Below, piece by piece: positions 1 to 6,120 of a stretch of 9,921 nt of DNA. How positions within the stretch are numbered: the first letter of the stretch is position 1; every line of letters begins with the position of its first letter. The DNA is taken from NCBI GenBank assembly GCA_900552875.1, contig USCS01000044.1:1-9921 (forward strand). Reading direction: 5' to 3'. The notes beneath the pieces were generated by a model. That model was not told the origin of the DNA. It was given only the letters and a program-made list of their open reading frames with translations, and did not search any database. Source of the DNA: an uncultured Collinsella sp. Lineage in GTDB: Bacteria; Actinomycetota; Coriobacteriia; Coriobacteriales; Coriobacteriaceae. Both the position numbers and the translations under genes were made by a program.

Positions 1-588
1 ATGGTCAAGGACATGCTCGAGGACTTCCCCGACTATCTGCCTAACACTTATCTGCAGTACTATCTGTATCCCGAGTACAAGGTCGCTCACCTCGACCCCG
101 ACTACACTCGCTCCGACGAGGTTATCAACGGTCGTGAGAAGCGCGTGTTCGCCGAGTGCGAGCGCGTTGCCAAAGTCGGCACCGCAAAGAACTCCTCGGT
201 TGTGCAGAACGATGCTCATGGCGATATGATCGTGGAAATCACGTCGGCCATTTATCGCAACACCAACAAGACCTTCATTGTCATGGTTCCCAACAACGGG
301 ATTATCGAGGGCATGCCCGATGACGCCATGGTCGAGGTCGCGGCGAGCGTTGGCTCCAATGGCCCGCATCCCTACGCTGTCGGTAAGATCGGCACCTTCT
401 ATCGCGGCCTTATGGAGAACCAGTACGCCTATGAGCGCCTGACTGTTGAGGCTTGGATGGAGGGTTCCTACGAGAAGGCCCTGCAGGCACTCACGCTTAA
501 TCGTCTGGTCGGTGACGCAAAGAAGGCTCGCAAAGTGCTCGACAAGCTCATCGAGGCCAATAAGGATTACTGGCCGGAGCTTAAGTAG
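1..588 (+). CDS. 6-phospho-alpha-glucosidase, glycoside hydrolase family 4 (C-terminal part, cut by window start)
   Basis: The visible 195 residues match the C-terminal part of GH4 enzymes of the GlvA/MalH type, which use NAD+ and a divalent metal to hydrolyse maltose-6'-phosphate and related phosphorylated alpha-glucosides in the cytoplasm. Recognisable pieces are LPNTYLQYYLYPEY (residues 13-26, a Tyr-rich segment where the family's catalytic tyrosine is expected), TRSDEVINGREK (36-47), VPNNGIIEGMPDDAMVEV (96-113), and the terminal EAWMEGSY...LIEANKDYWPELK. Family members are about 440 residues, so roughly 245 residues, including the nucleotide-binding fold and the metal-binding Cys/His, lie upstream of the window. 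The ATG at base 1 is therefore very probably an internal methionine. The next gene is an alpha-glucoside PTS permease, which supports the phosphorylated-disaccharide role. The exact sugar cannot be read from sequence; the family assignment is firm. Confidence 0.9.
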   Translation: MVKDMLEDFPDYLPNTYLQYYLYPEYKVAHLDPDYTRSDEVINGREKRVFAECERVAKVGTAKNSSVVQNDAHGDMIVEITSAIYRNTNKTFIVMVPNNGIIEGMPDDAMVEVAASVGSNGPHPYAVGKIGTFYRGLMENQYAYERLTVEAWMEGSYEKALQALTLNRLVGDAKKARKVLDKLIEANKDYWPELK

Positions 589-617
589 CTAGTTCCATAG
601 CGCTTGATAACTGTTAT

Positions 618-656
618 GGGGCGTGTGGGCTGTAGAGCTGCACGCCCCGTTTCTTT
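618..656 (+). terminator. Terminator-like hairpin between the GH4 gene and the PTS gene
   Basis: GGGGCGTG (618-625) pairs perfectly with CACGCCCC (641-648), with a further GCT/AGC pairing inside the 15-base loop, followed by the short T-rich run GTTTCTTT. It ends just before the PTS ribosome binding site (AAGAGGGG, 657-664). This is the form of a weak intrinsic terminator or mRNA-stability stem. It would make the PTS gene depend on partial readthrough, or it may shield the 3' end of the upstream message. No clear promoter is visible in the 82-base gap. Confidence 0.5.
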
Positions 657-670
657 AAGAGGGGTATCCC

Positions 671-2233
671 ATGAACAAAGATGAGCTGCTGGCAAAGTTC
701 CAGCGCCTGGGCAAAGTCCTCATGACGCCTGTCTTGATCCTGCCAATCGCCGGCATCCTTCAGGGCTTTGGCAATGCCTTTACCAGCCCCACCCTTACGG
801 CAGCTGTTCCCTGGCTTGCTGCTCCGGGCTTTGCGATTTTCTTTTCGATTCTCAAGGCCGCAGCCGGCATCGTTATGAACAACATCCCGGTTATCTTCTC
901 GATTTGTCTCGCCTATGGCTTCGCCAAGTCCGAGAAGGCTACCGCGGCGCTTTGTGGCTTTTTGGGCTACATGTGCATGAACTCCGTGATGGGCACGTTC
1001 CTTACGGCGACTGGCGTTATCGATCCCGCGAATCTTACGACGGGCCAGAGCACGATCCTCGGTATCACCACGCTCGACACTGGCGTTATTGGCGGTCTTC
1101 TGGTGGGTGCAATCGTCGCATGGTTGCATAACCGTTACTACAAGATTGAGCTGCCTGCCGTGTTCTCCATCTTCAACGGCACGCGCTTTATCCCGGCGGT
1201 GACGCTGCTCTCATGCAGCATCCTCGCATTGGTCATGTCCTTTGTATTCCCGTTTATTCAGAACGCTCTCGGCGCGCTGTCCGAGTTCATCAAGACCACG
1301 GGTGCCTTTGGTGCATTTGTCTACGGTGCCGGCGAGCGCATGCTCCTGCCTTTTGGCCTGCATCACTTTGTCTATTTGCCGTTCTTCTTCACGTCGCTCG
1401 GTGGCGTCGAGACCATCGACGGCCAGACCGTTCAGGGCGCTATCAATATCTACAACGCGATCCTGGGCTCTCCTAGCACGCCGTTTAACATCGAGGTCAG
1501 CCGTTTTGTCATGAACGGCAAGGTTATCTTCGCCATGTTCGGCCTGCCCGGCGCTGCACTCGCCTTCTACAAGACGGCACTTCCCAAGAACAAGAAGAAG
1601 ACCGCAGCGCTCATGATCGCCATCGTGGTGCCTTGCATCCTCTCCGGCATTACCGAGCCGCTCGAGTACTCCTTCCTGTTTATCGCGCCCATCCTCTACG
1701 TGTTCCACGCTCTCATGGCTGGTCTTGCCTATGCGCTGACCTATATCCTGCAGTTCAACGTGGCTGGCTCTGCATCCTTTGGCGGCCCGCTCCTGTCGTT
1801 GATCTTTAACGGCATTATGGGTGCAGCCAAGGGCTCCAACTGGCAGGTTATCCTGTTCCTCGGCCCCATCTACTTCGTGGTGTACTACTTCGTCTTCAAG
1901 TTCATCATTCTTAAGAAGGGCCTTAAGACCCCCGGCCGCGAGGAAGAGTCCGACGATGAGGCCGAAAAGGCTCCCAAGACCGTGATCAGCGACCTCATTC
2001 CCGCCATCGTTGAGGCAGTGGGCGGCGACAACAACATTAAGTCTGTCGAGGCCTGCTTCACCCGTCTGCGCATCCAGCTCAATGACTGTGACAAGGTGGT
2101 TGATGACGCCGAGTTTACCGAAAAGCTCGAAGCGCGTGGCATCGTGCATGTTAACGGCGGCGTGCAGATTGTCTACGGTAACATGGCATCTAACTACGCA
2201 ACCCAGATGCGCGAGCTGCTGGGTATGGAATAA
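671..2233 (+). CDS. PTS transporter subunit EIICB, alpha-glucoside (maltose) type
   Basis: This is a membrane sugar permease that phosphorylates its substrate during import, probably maltose or a related alpha-glucoside. The 520-residue length fits GlvC/MalP/MalX-type EIICB proteins. The N-terminal EIIC domain (about 1-420) is strongly hydrophobic and carries GERMLLPFGLHH (221-232) and GITEPLEY (326-333), both conserved in the glucose superfamily. An acidic linker (about 425-440) leads to a C-terminal EIIB domain (about 445-520) with ACFTRLR, where Cys462 is the phosphorylated residue. No EIIA domain is attached, so phosphate must come from an EIIA encoded elsewhere, as is usual for this subfamily. 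The start is supported by AAGAGGGG six bases upstream of the ATG. It lies 82 bases after the 6-phospho-glucosidase gene, giving an import-and-cleave pair. The exact sugar is inferred from this neighbour. Confidence 0.93.
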   Translation: MNKDELLAKFQRLGKVLMTPVLILPIAGILQGFGNAFTSPTLTAAVPWLAAPGFAIFFSILKAAAGIVMNNIPVIFSICLAYGFAKSEKATAALCGFLGYMCMNSVMGTFLTATGVIDPANLTTGQSTILGITTLDTGVIGGLLVGAIVAWLHNRYYKIELPAVFSIFNGTRFIPAVTLLSCSILALVMSFVFPFIQNALGALSEFIKTTGAFGAFVYGAGERMLLPFGLHHFVYLPFFFTSLGGVETIDGQTVQGAINIYNAILGSPSTPFNIEVSRFVMNGKVIFAMFGLPGAALAFYKTALPKNKKKTAALMIAIVVPCILSGITEPLEYSFLFIAPILYVFHALMAGLAYALTYILQFNVAGSASFGGPLLSLIFNGIMGAAKGSNWQVILFLGPIYFVVYYFVFKFIILKKGLKTPGREEESDDEAEKAPKTVISDLIPAIVEAVGGDNNIKSVEACFTRLRIQLNDCDKVVDDAEFTEKLEARGIVHVNGGVQIVYGNMASNYATQMRELLGME

Positions 2234-2264
2234 ACGCCCCACATATCTATAAAATCCGGTGTAG

Positions 2265-2300
2265 AAGGCGGCGGCAGACAATGCGTCTGTCGCCGCCTTT
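2265..2300 (+). terminator. Intrinsic terminator-like hairpin after the PTS gene
   Basis: AAGGCGGCGGCAGAC (2265-2279) pairs with GTCTGTCGCCGCCTT (2285-2299) around the loop AATGC. The stem is 15 pairs with one G-T wobble. It begins 31 bases after the PTS stop codon. The T tail is short (CCTTTGAGTT), so termination strength is uncertain. Because stem and tail are nearly symmetrical (AA...TTT), it could also act on the convergent MFS transcript. Confidence 0.7.
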
Positions 2301-2316
2301 GAGTTACCCCACGCGC

Positions 2317-2376
2317 ATTTCGTGTACTTCGGATACACGAAATCGTGGAAAAGCGTGTATCTGAAGTACACGAAAT
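2317..2376. repeat. Nested inverted repeat, REPIN-like, in the convergent PTS/MFS gap
   Basis: The outer arms are 23 bases each (2317-2339 and 2354-2376), differing by a single G-T wobble. Each half is itself palindromic: ATTTCGTGTA (2317-2326) pairs with TACACGAAAT (2334-2343), and CGTGTA (2354-2359) with TACACG (2367-2372). Two small palindromes facing each other and forming one long hairpin is the architecture of a REPIN. The central CGAAATCGTGGAAAAGCGT (2338-2356) recurs with one change at 3853-3871. No coding potential is apparent. Whether it acts as DNA or RNA is unknown. Confidence 0.75.
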
Positions 2377-2460
2377 TGCACTGCTGAAGCTTCCGGGCGG
2401 ATAAACATACTCATATTGGGCGGTTCACCGGTTGCTCGCCACCTTGGGCTATGTTCGCCC

Positions 2461-3714
2461 CTATGCCTGCATCCGGGGCCGTGCTGATTGACGACGGCGT
2501 TCCCAGCGAGCCAACTTAATCGTCACCAGCGTAAGCACCCAGGCCACAAGCGAGAACGCGGCACCCACTGCGCCTACATATGCAATGCCAACGCTGCTTA
2601 CCACGGCGCCGCCCACTGCGGTGCCAAACGAGATGCCGACGTTAAACGCCATGGGCTCAACCGAACTTGCGAGTACCATCGACTTGGGATGGCGGCTGCG
2701 TGCCACGTCCATAAAGTGCGTGATGCACGACACCGAGAACAGGTACATGAGCAGCGCCAAGCTAAAGACAAAGACCAGCGCGAGCGGCATGGTGCCGCCC
2801 ACAGCAAACAGCCCGAGTAACGCCGCAGCTTGCAGCACAAACGTCACAAGCAGCGCTTTCATGCCAAAGCGCGCATCGATCCATCCGCCCAGAATGTTCG
2901 AGATCAGACAGAACACGCCGTAGGCCATGAGCGTGGTACTGGCTTCGACCGTGCCCATGCCCAACACCTGCTCTAGATAAGGCGTCACATAGCCGTAAAA
3001 CACGTAGACCGAGCCCACGCCAAACAAAAAGATGAGCATGCCGGTGATGATGCTCGGCTCGCGTAGCAGACCCGCCTGCTCGCGAAAGGTGGCGGGCTCG
3101 TCGGTCTGTCCGGCGCGCGGCATAAACGCCACGAGCGCTCCGCATATCAGAACGGCAAAGGCCAGCGTGCCGTACATGGCCACGTGCCAATCGAGCGTGT
3201 CGGCTACAAACTTGCCGATTGAAGTGACAAAGACCATTGCCACGGAAAACGCACCATATACCACCGAGATGGCAAGCGAAGTTTGCTGCGGGGACAGCAG
3301 CTCGGGGATGTACGTCACACCCACGGCGAGCAGTGCGCCCGAGACAGAGCCCAGGACAATGCGCGAGATAAACAGCACCTGGAAGTTGGGCGCCAACGCC
3401 ATGACCAGGTTGCCGAGCACAAAGACGATGCTGTAACACACGAGCAGCTGGTAGCGGCGGAATCGCCCCGTGCTGAGCGCGAGCACCGGCGTCGCGATGG
3501 CGTAGACGAGCGCAAACACGCTAATAAGTTGGCCCGCAGTGGCAAGCGATATGCCGAGTTCCGTCGCCAAGTCGCTTTCGATGCCGATGACCACGAATTC
3601 GGAGCAGCCGAGCGAGAATCCCAACAGTACGAGCAGCGCCAGGCAGAGCTTGGTGCGCGCGGGGGAGAGCGCGGCGGCGGTTGACTTGCTTTTAGGCGTG
3701 GTTGCGGCGGTCAA
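2461..3714 (-). CDS. MFS transporter, DHA1 drug/sugar efflux (AraJ/PbuE-like) type
   Basis: This is a twelve-helix major facilitator, probably a proton-driven exporter of a small molecule at the cell membrane. Visible family marks are the first helix with GCSEFVVIGI, the loop STGRFRRYQLLV between helices 2 and 3 (the MFS loop motif region), and SRIVLGSVSGALLAVGVTYIPE in the helix 4 region. The C-terminal half repeats the six-helix pattern and ends in the basic tail ARWERRRQSARPRMQA. I chose the TTG at 3714 (417 residues) because GGAG lies eight bases upstream and the first transmembrane helix then begins about 20 residues in. A GTG at 3723 is possible but leaves no room for a ribosome binding site, and the open frame back to 3834 is taken up by inverted repeats. 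The gene is convergent with the PTS gene. The substrate is unknown; sugar, purine or drug export are all possible. Confidence 0.85.
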   Translation of the reverse strand: MTAATTPKSKSTAAALSPARTKLCLALLVLLGFSLGCSEFVVIGIESDLATELGISLATAGQLISVFALVYAIATPVLALSTGRFRRYQLLVCYSIVFVLGNLVMALAPNFQVLFISRIVLGSVSGALLAVGVTYIPELLSPQQTSLAISVVYGAFSVAMVFVTSIGKFVADTLDWHVAMYGTLAFAVLICGALVAFMPRAGQTDEPATFREQAGLLREPSIITGMLIFLFGVGSVYVFYGYVTPYLEQVLGMGTVEASTTLMAYGVFCLISNILGGWIDARFGMKALLVTFVLQAAALLGLFAVGGTMPLALVFVFSLALLMYLFSVSCITHFMDVARSRHPKSMVLASSVEPMAFNVGISFGTAVGGAVVSSVGIAYVGAVGAAFSLVAWVLTLVTIKLARWERRRQSARPRMQA

Positions 3715-3722
3715 GGTTGTCA

Positions 3723-3726
3723 CTCC
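3723..3726 (-). promoter_or_regulatory. Ribosome binding site deciding the TTG start of the MFS gene
   Basis: On the minus strand GGAG is followed by eight bases and then TTG at 3714. The same GGAG runs directly into a GTG at 3723, too close for that codon to use it. This makes the TTG the better start. Confidence 0.5.
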
Positions 3727-3771
3727 AATGTCGCATGAATAAGCGGGATTCAATCCCTGCAACTCTAACAG

Positions 3772-3804
3772 AATGTGACAAAGGGACAGCCCCTTTGTCA
3801 CATT
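3772..3804. repeat. Perfect 14-bp hairpin upstream of the MFS gene
   Basis: AATGTGACAAAGGG (3772-3785) pairs exactly with CCCTTTGTCACATT (3791-3804) around the loop ACAGC. It lies 58 bases upstream of the chosen MFS start, in the divergent gap. It has no T run on either side, so it is not a classical terminator. It could be an operator, a leader-mRNA stem, or a dispersed palindromic repeat. I recall similar TGTGACAAAGGG palindromes from Coriobacteriia genomes, but that is memory, not a search. Confidence 0.65.
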
Positions 3805-3824
3805 GCGCTGCCAGCCAGTCGCCC

Positions 3825-3889
3825 AAACCATCACAACATTCGGCGAAAATCTCGAAATCGAGGAAAAGCGTCGAATGTTGTGATGGTTT
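3825..3889. repeat. Long inverted repeat with conserved centre in the divergent gap
   Basis: AAACCATCACAACATTCG (3825-3842) pairs exactly with CGAATGTTGTGATGGTTT (3872-3889), 18 pairs, and GCG/CGT (3843-3845 with 3869-3871) adds three more including one wobble. Inside, CTCG (3851-3854) and CGAG (3859-3862) form a small second stem. The central CGAAATCGAGGAAAAGCGT (3853-3871) is almost the same as 2338-2356, while the arms are unrelated to that copy. The plus-strand side ends in TTTTCC, but no plus-strand gene precedes it, so termination is not its obvious job. Confidence 0.75.
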
Positions 3890-3960
3890 TCCTGTCTGTG
3901 CCGGCGAGCTCCAGCGCCGTCTGGGGGTATAAGGCTAGCAAGTGTTTATTTGCGAGGCCT

Positions 3961-3972
3961 AAGGGGCGCCCC
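3961..3972 (+). promoter_or_regulatory. Ribosome binding site embedded in a GC palindrome
   Basis: AAGGGG (3961-3966) stands eight bases before the ATG at 3975 and supports that start. Its GGGG is half of the perfect 10-base palindrome GGGGCGCCCC (3963-3972), so local pairing between mRNA strands, or refolding, could mask it. A single-molecule hairpin would have too short a loop unless pairs at the centre are lost, so the effect is uncertain. Confidence 0.4.
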
Positions 3973-3974
3973 GT

Positions 3975-4844
3975 ATGGATATCGATAACTTTGAATGGTG
4001 GTATAGCGAGGGTGAGGCTCCGGATGAGGAGTGGGACGAGTCCATGCCGCGTGACATGTCGAGCGACGAGGACGAGACCGGCAACGACGCCGCCGCCGGC
4101 TCGGACGCCGCTTCCGACTCCGCCGAATCCCTAACCTTTGAACAGGCCTGGGCCCAGGCCGAGGCAGACGAGGCCAAGGCCGACGCTACGGCCACGCTCG
4201 GCGAGCCAGCCGACATGTCGATCTCGCCGGCAAAGACCCCGCAGCCGCGCCACACCATCGATCCTGACAGCACGGCGTCTTTCAGCATTCTCGACGTACC
4301 CGCGCAGGGTGCCCAGGCGCCCGCCCCCACGCATCGTCCCAACTTGGCTCGTGAGGAAGACGCGGGCCGCCGCTCGCCACTCGGCCCCATCCTCATCGCC
4401 TTTATGGCCGGCGTCATCGCCTGCTCGGCAATCGGCAGCGTCTGGAGCCATGTGGAACGACAGCGCGAAGACGCCGCCAAGGTCGAGATGTCTGTCGAGC
4501 AATCGCTCAGCCGCACGCGCTCGGTGCATGTGTCGGTCGAGGTCAAGGACGGTGCGACATGGGATACCGCCCGCGGCGACAGCCAGATGCTCATCCACAT
4601 CGTGGGCCGCACGCTCAAGGGGCAGGCGGTCGATGAGTATCAATATGTCAACTCTGACGGTGACGGCATCGAGCTCAAGCCCGGAGACTACGAGCTCACG
4701 GTCGATGAGGCGCCCGTCGCCACCGACGGCACGCGCTTCCGCGCCTCGAAGCGCATGGTCCCCGTGAGTTTTAACTCGCAGGCGCCCGATACGGTCGACA
4801 GCACGCCGCAGGGCGGGTTCGATCTTTACGTGGACGCTCAATAA
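3975..4844 (+). CDS. Single-pass membrane protein of unknown function with acidic N-terminal region
   Basis: I do not recognise this 289-residue protein. Residues 1-80 are very acidic and Ser/Ala-rich with no clear fold (MDIDNFEWWYSEGEAPDEEW at the start), and 81-130 are Pro-rich. GRRSPLGPI leads into one transmembrane helix at about 135-157, followed by ERQRED and a C-terminal domain (about 170-289). That domain looks beta-rich, with alternating strands such as SVHVSVEV, SQMLIHIVG, and ELKPGDYELTVDEAPV, the last recalling CnaB/prealbumin-like folds. The Arg pair before the helix suggests the acidic tail stays in the cytoplasm and the beta domain faces out, but the topology is inferred. There is no sortase motif. 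The start has a good AAGGGG site. The gene is divergent from the MFS gene and 77 bases before the epimerase gene; neither neighbour reveals its role. Confidence 0.8.
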   Translation: MDIDNFEWWYSEGEAPDEEWDESMPRDMSSDEDETGNDAAAGSDAASDSAESLTFEQAWAQAEADEAKADATATLGEPADMSISPAKTPQPRHTIDPDSTASFSILDVPAQGAQAPAPTHRPNLAREEDAGRRSPLGPILIAFMAGVIACSAIGSVWSHVERQREDAAKVEMSVEQSLSRTRSVHVSVEVKDGATWDTARGDSQMLIHIVGRTLKGQAVDEYQYVNSDGDGIELKPGDYELTVDEAPVATDGTRFRASKRMVPVSFNSQAPDTVDSTPQGGFDLYVDAQ

Positions 4845-4878
4845 TTGCGTGCCGCCTCTTCCCGCAGCCAAGAGTGGG

Positions 4879-4901
4879 ACAATAGCCCTCGACACTATTG
4901 T
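4879..4901. promoter_or_regulatory. Short inverted repeat before the epimerase gene
   Basis: ACAATAG (4879-4885) and CTATTGT (4895-4901) form a 7-base inverted repeat with a 9-base spacer, in the 77-base gap just before the ribosome binding site. The size and spacing suit either an operator or a small leader stem. No convincing -35/-10 pair could be assigned. Confidence 0.3.
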
Positions 4902-4909
4902 TTACTTTT

Positions 4910-4915
4910 GGAGGA
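4910..4915 (+). promoter_or_regulatory. Ribosome binding site deciding the epimerase start
   Basis: GGAGGA lies six bases before the ATG at 4922. An in-frame ATG at 4898 would place this site inside the coding sequence and has no such site of its own. Confidence 0.7.
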
Positions 4916-4921
4916 AGTAGC

Positions 4922-5815
4922 ATGTCCACCGTCACCACCATCAAGCGCGGCGGCCTCACCGCGGCCATCGATTCCATGGGCGCCCAGCTCACGAGCCTTG
5001 CCCTCAACGGCAACGAGTATCTGTGGCAGGGCGACCCGGCCTTTTGGGGCAAGCATGCGCCTATCCTGTTCCCCATCGTGGGATCGCTGCGCAACAACAT
5101 GGCGACATCTGCGGCCGGCACCTGCGAGATGCCGCGCCACGGACTCGCTCGCATCGTCGAGCACAAGTTGGTCGAGGTTTCGGAGGACGGCTCCTCGGTA
5201 ACGTACGAGATCACTGACACGCCCGAGTCGCTCAAGGCGTTCCCGTTCCACTTTAAGCTCAACATGACCTATGCCCTGACCGGCGACGCCACGCTCACGC
5301 AGACCTTTGCCGTCACCAACACCGGCGACGTGGCCCTGCCGTTCTCGGTGGGCGGTCATCCTGCATTCAACGTGCCCGCCCCCGGTGCCGAAGACGAGGC
5401 GTTCGAGGATTACGAGCTGGCGTTTACCGAGGCTTGGACTAACGAGGCCCCCATCATCACGCCCGACGGTCTTATGACGTTCGAGGGCAGCTACAAGGCT
5501 CCCGATAACTCGGACGTGCTGCCCATCACGCACCGCAGCTTATATAACGATGCCATCATGTTCACCGATGTCCCGGGTTCCACGCTCACGCTGCGCGGCC
5601 GCAAGTCGGGCCACGGCGTCAAGATCGACTTTGAGGGCTTTAAGTACATCGGCGTGTGGTCTGCCGCCAACGACGCCCCGTTTGTGGCGCTCGAGCCCTG
5701 GACCGGCCACACCACCATGGACACCGAGGACGACGTCTTTGAGCACAAGGTCAACACCATCACCTTGGCGCCGGGCGAGACGGACGAGCGCAGCTTTAGC
5801 GTTACGCTGCTCTAG
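4922..5815 (+). CDS. Aldose 1-epimerase family protein, LacX-like
   Basis: This is a 297-residue cytoplasmic galactose-mutarotase-fold protein that probably interconverts alpha and beta anomers of a sugar or sugar phosphate. LacX-subfamily features are LWQGDPAFWGKHAPILFPIV (34-53), PRHGLAR (71-77), GGHPAFNVP (144-152) and ALEPW (256-260). By analogy with galactose mutarotase, His73, Arg77, His146 and Glu258 are the likely active-site residues, with Glu258 as base and His146 as acid. No signal peptide is present. The start at 4922 is fixed by GGAGGA. The gene seems to be transcribed alone or with the preceding membrane-protein gene, and large hairpins follow it. An anomerase would fit with the alpha-glucoside uptake genes upstream, but it is separated from them by an opposite-strand gene, so that link is only suggestive. 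The true sugar is unknown. Confidence 0.9.
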   Translation: MSTVTTIKRGGLTAAIDSMGAQLTSLALNGNEYLWQGDPAFWGKHAPILFPIVGSLRNNMATSAAGTCEMPRHGLARIVEHKLVEVSEDGSSVTYEITDTPESLKAFPFHFKLNMTYALTGDATLTQTFAVTNTGDVALPFSVGGHPAFNVPAPGAEDEAFEDYELAFTEAWTNEAPIITPDGLMTFEGSYKAPDNSDVLPITHRSLYNDAIMFTDVPGSTLTLRGRKSGHGVKIDFEGFKYIGVWSAANDAPFVALEPWTGHTTMDTEDDVFEHKVNTITLAPGETDERSFSVTLL

Positions 5816-5849
5816 GGGTTCCGCCGTTCTGGGCGGTCATAACTTGAGC

Positions 5850-5905
5850 GTGGATAATCTCCCGTTTTGAGCTCATGTGCGAGCCAAAAGTGGGAGATTT
5901 TCCAC
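5850..5905. repeat. Imperfect inverted repeat after the epimerase gene
   Basis: GTGGATAATCTCCCGTTTTG (5850-5869) pairs with the stretch from CAAAAG (5885) to TCCAC (5905), with one extra base and one mismatch; inner GCTC (5871-5874) pairs with GAGC (5881-5884). It begins 35 bases after the epimerase stop. The right arm contains ATTTTCC but no real T run, so it may act as a weak terminator or 3' stabilising stem, or be a dispersed palindrome. A smaller CCGCC/GGCGG stem (5821-5836) sits directly after the stop codon. Confidence 0.6.
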
Positions 5906-5914
5906 CCTCATTTC

Positions 5915-6012
5915 GATGCATGGGTTAGGGTAGCTAATTTGGGATGGGGCTATTTTGACTACTTTGCATGTGAAAGTAGTCAAAATAGCCCCAAATTAGC
6001 TGCCCTTGCATC
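5915..6012. repeat. 98-base compound inverted repeat with a perfect 20-bp core stem
   Basis: GGGGCTATTTTGACTACTTT (5946-5965) pairs perfectly with AAAGTAGTCAAAATAGCCCC (5973-5992) around the loop GCATGTG. Outside it, AGCTAATTT (5932-5940) pairs with AAATTAGCT (5993-6001) after a 5-base bulge, and GATGCA (5915-5920) pairs with TGCATC (6007-6012) with further bulges. The element is AT-rich compared with the neighbouring genes. There is no T run, no obvious target-site duplication and no plausible gene inside. With the repeat at 5850-5905 it fills most of the 305-base gap 5816-6120. Terminator, structured RNA and miniature mobile element all remain possible. Confidence 0.7.
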
Positions 6013-6043
6013 AATCAGTCATTTTCCAGTTCGTAAACTTGTA

Positions 6044-6055
6044 TGTATGCATACA
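6044..6055. promoter_or_regulatory. Perfect 12-base palindrome upstream of the ABC operon
   Basis: TGTATGCATACA reads the same on both strands; alternatively CTTGTATG (6038-6045) and CATACAAG (6050-6057) pair over a 4-base loop. It lies 66 bases before the start codon of the binding-protein gene, where an operator for a dimeric regulator would be expected. The regulator is unknown and no matching promoter boxes could be fixed with confidence. Confidence 0.4.
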
Positions 6056-6077
6056 AGTGGATAGCGGCGTGCGGTAT

Positions 6078-6109
6078 CCTGTTGAGTCGTTAGCATACGA
6101 TTCAACAGG
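6078..6109 (+). promoter_or_regulatory. Leader hairpin or operator touching the ribosome binding site of the ABC operon
   Basis: CCTGTTGAGTCGT (6078-6090) pairs with ACGATTCAACAGG (6097-6109), 13 pairs with one wobble, around TAGCAT. Its last two bases overlap GGGAAGG (6108-6114), the ribosome binding site six bases before the ATG at 6121. As RNA it could control access of ribosomes; as DNA it resembles a dyad operator (TTGAGTC...GATTCAA). Both are inferences. It is too small for a T-box or a known amino-acid riboswitch. Confidence 0.5.
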
Positions 6110-6120
6110 GAAGGCAGATT

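Noticed and set aside
1..3. ATG at the first base as the start of the GH4 gene
   Set aside because: The family's N-terminal half, including the nucleotide-binding fold, is missing, and the alignment begins mid-domain. The gene simply enters from outside the window.
1211..2371. A 386-codon minus-strand open frame opposite the PTS gene
   Set aside because: It is the antisense of a clear EIICB gene, and its beginning lies in the inverted repeat at 2317-2376.
3715..3834. Forty extra N-terminal codons on the MFS gene
   Set aside because: They run through the 14-bp hairpin and begin inside the 18-bp inverted repeat, are not membrane-like, and the TTG at 3714 has a properly spaced GGAG.
4855..4874. 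CTCTT/AAGAG as a terminator after the membrane-protein gene
   Set aside because: Only five pairs, a long loop and no T run; too weak to call.
5867..6064. A 65-codon plus-strand open frame in the epimerase/ABC gap
   Set aside because: It is made almost wholly of the two inverted repeats and has no ribosome binding site.
5816..6120. CRISPR array or riboswitch in the palindrome-rich gap
   Set aside because: The repeats are inverted, not evenly spaced direct repeats, and no T-box sequence or known riboswitch core could be found by eye.
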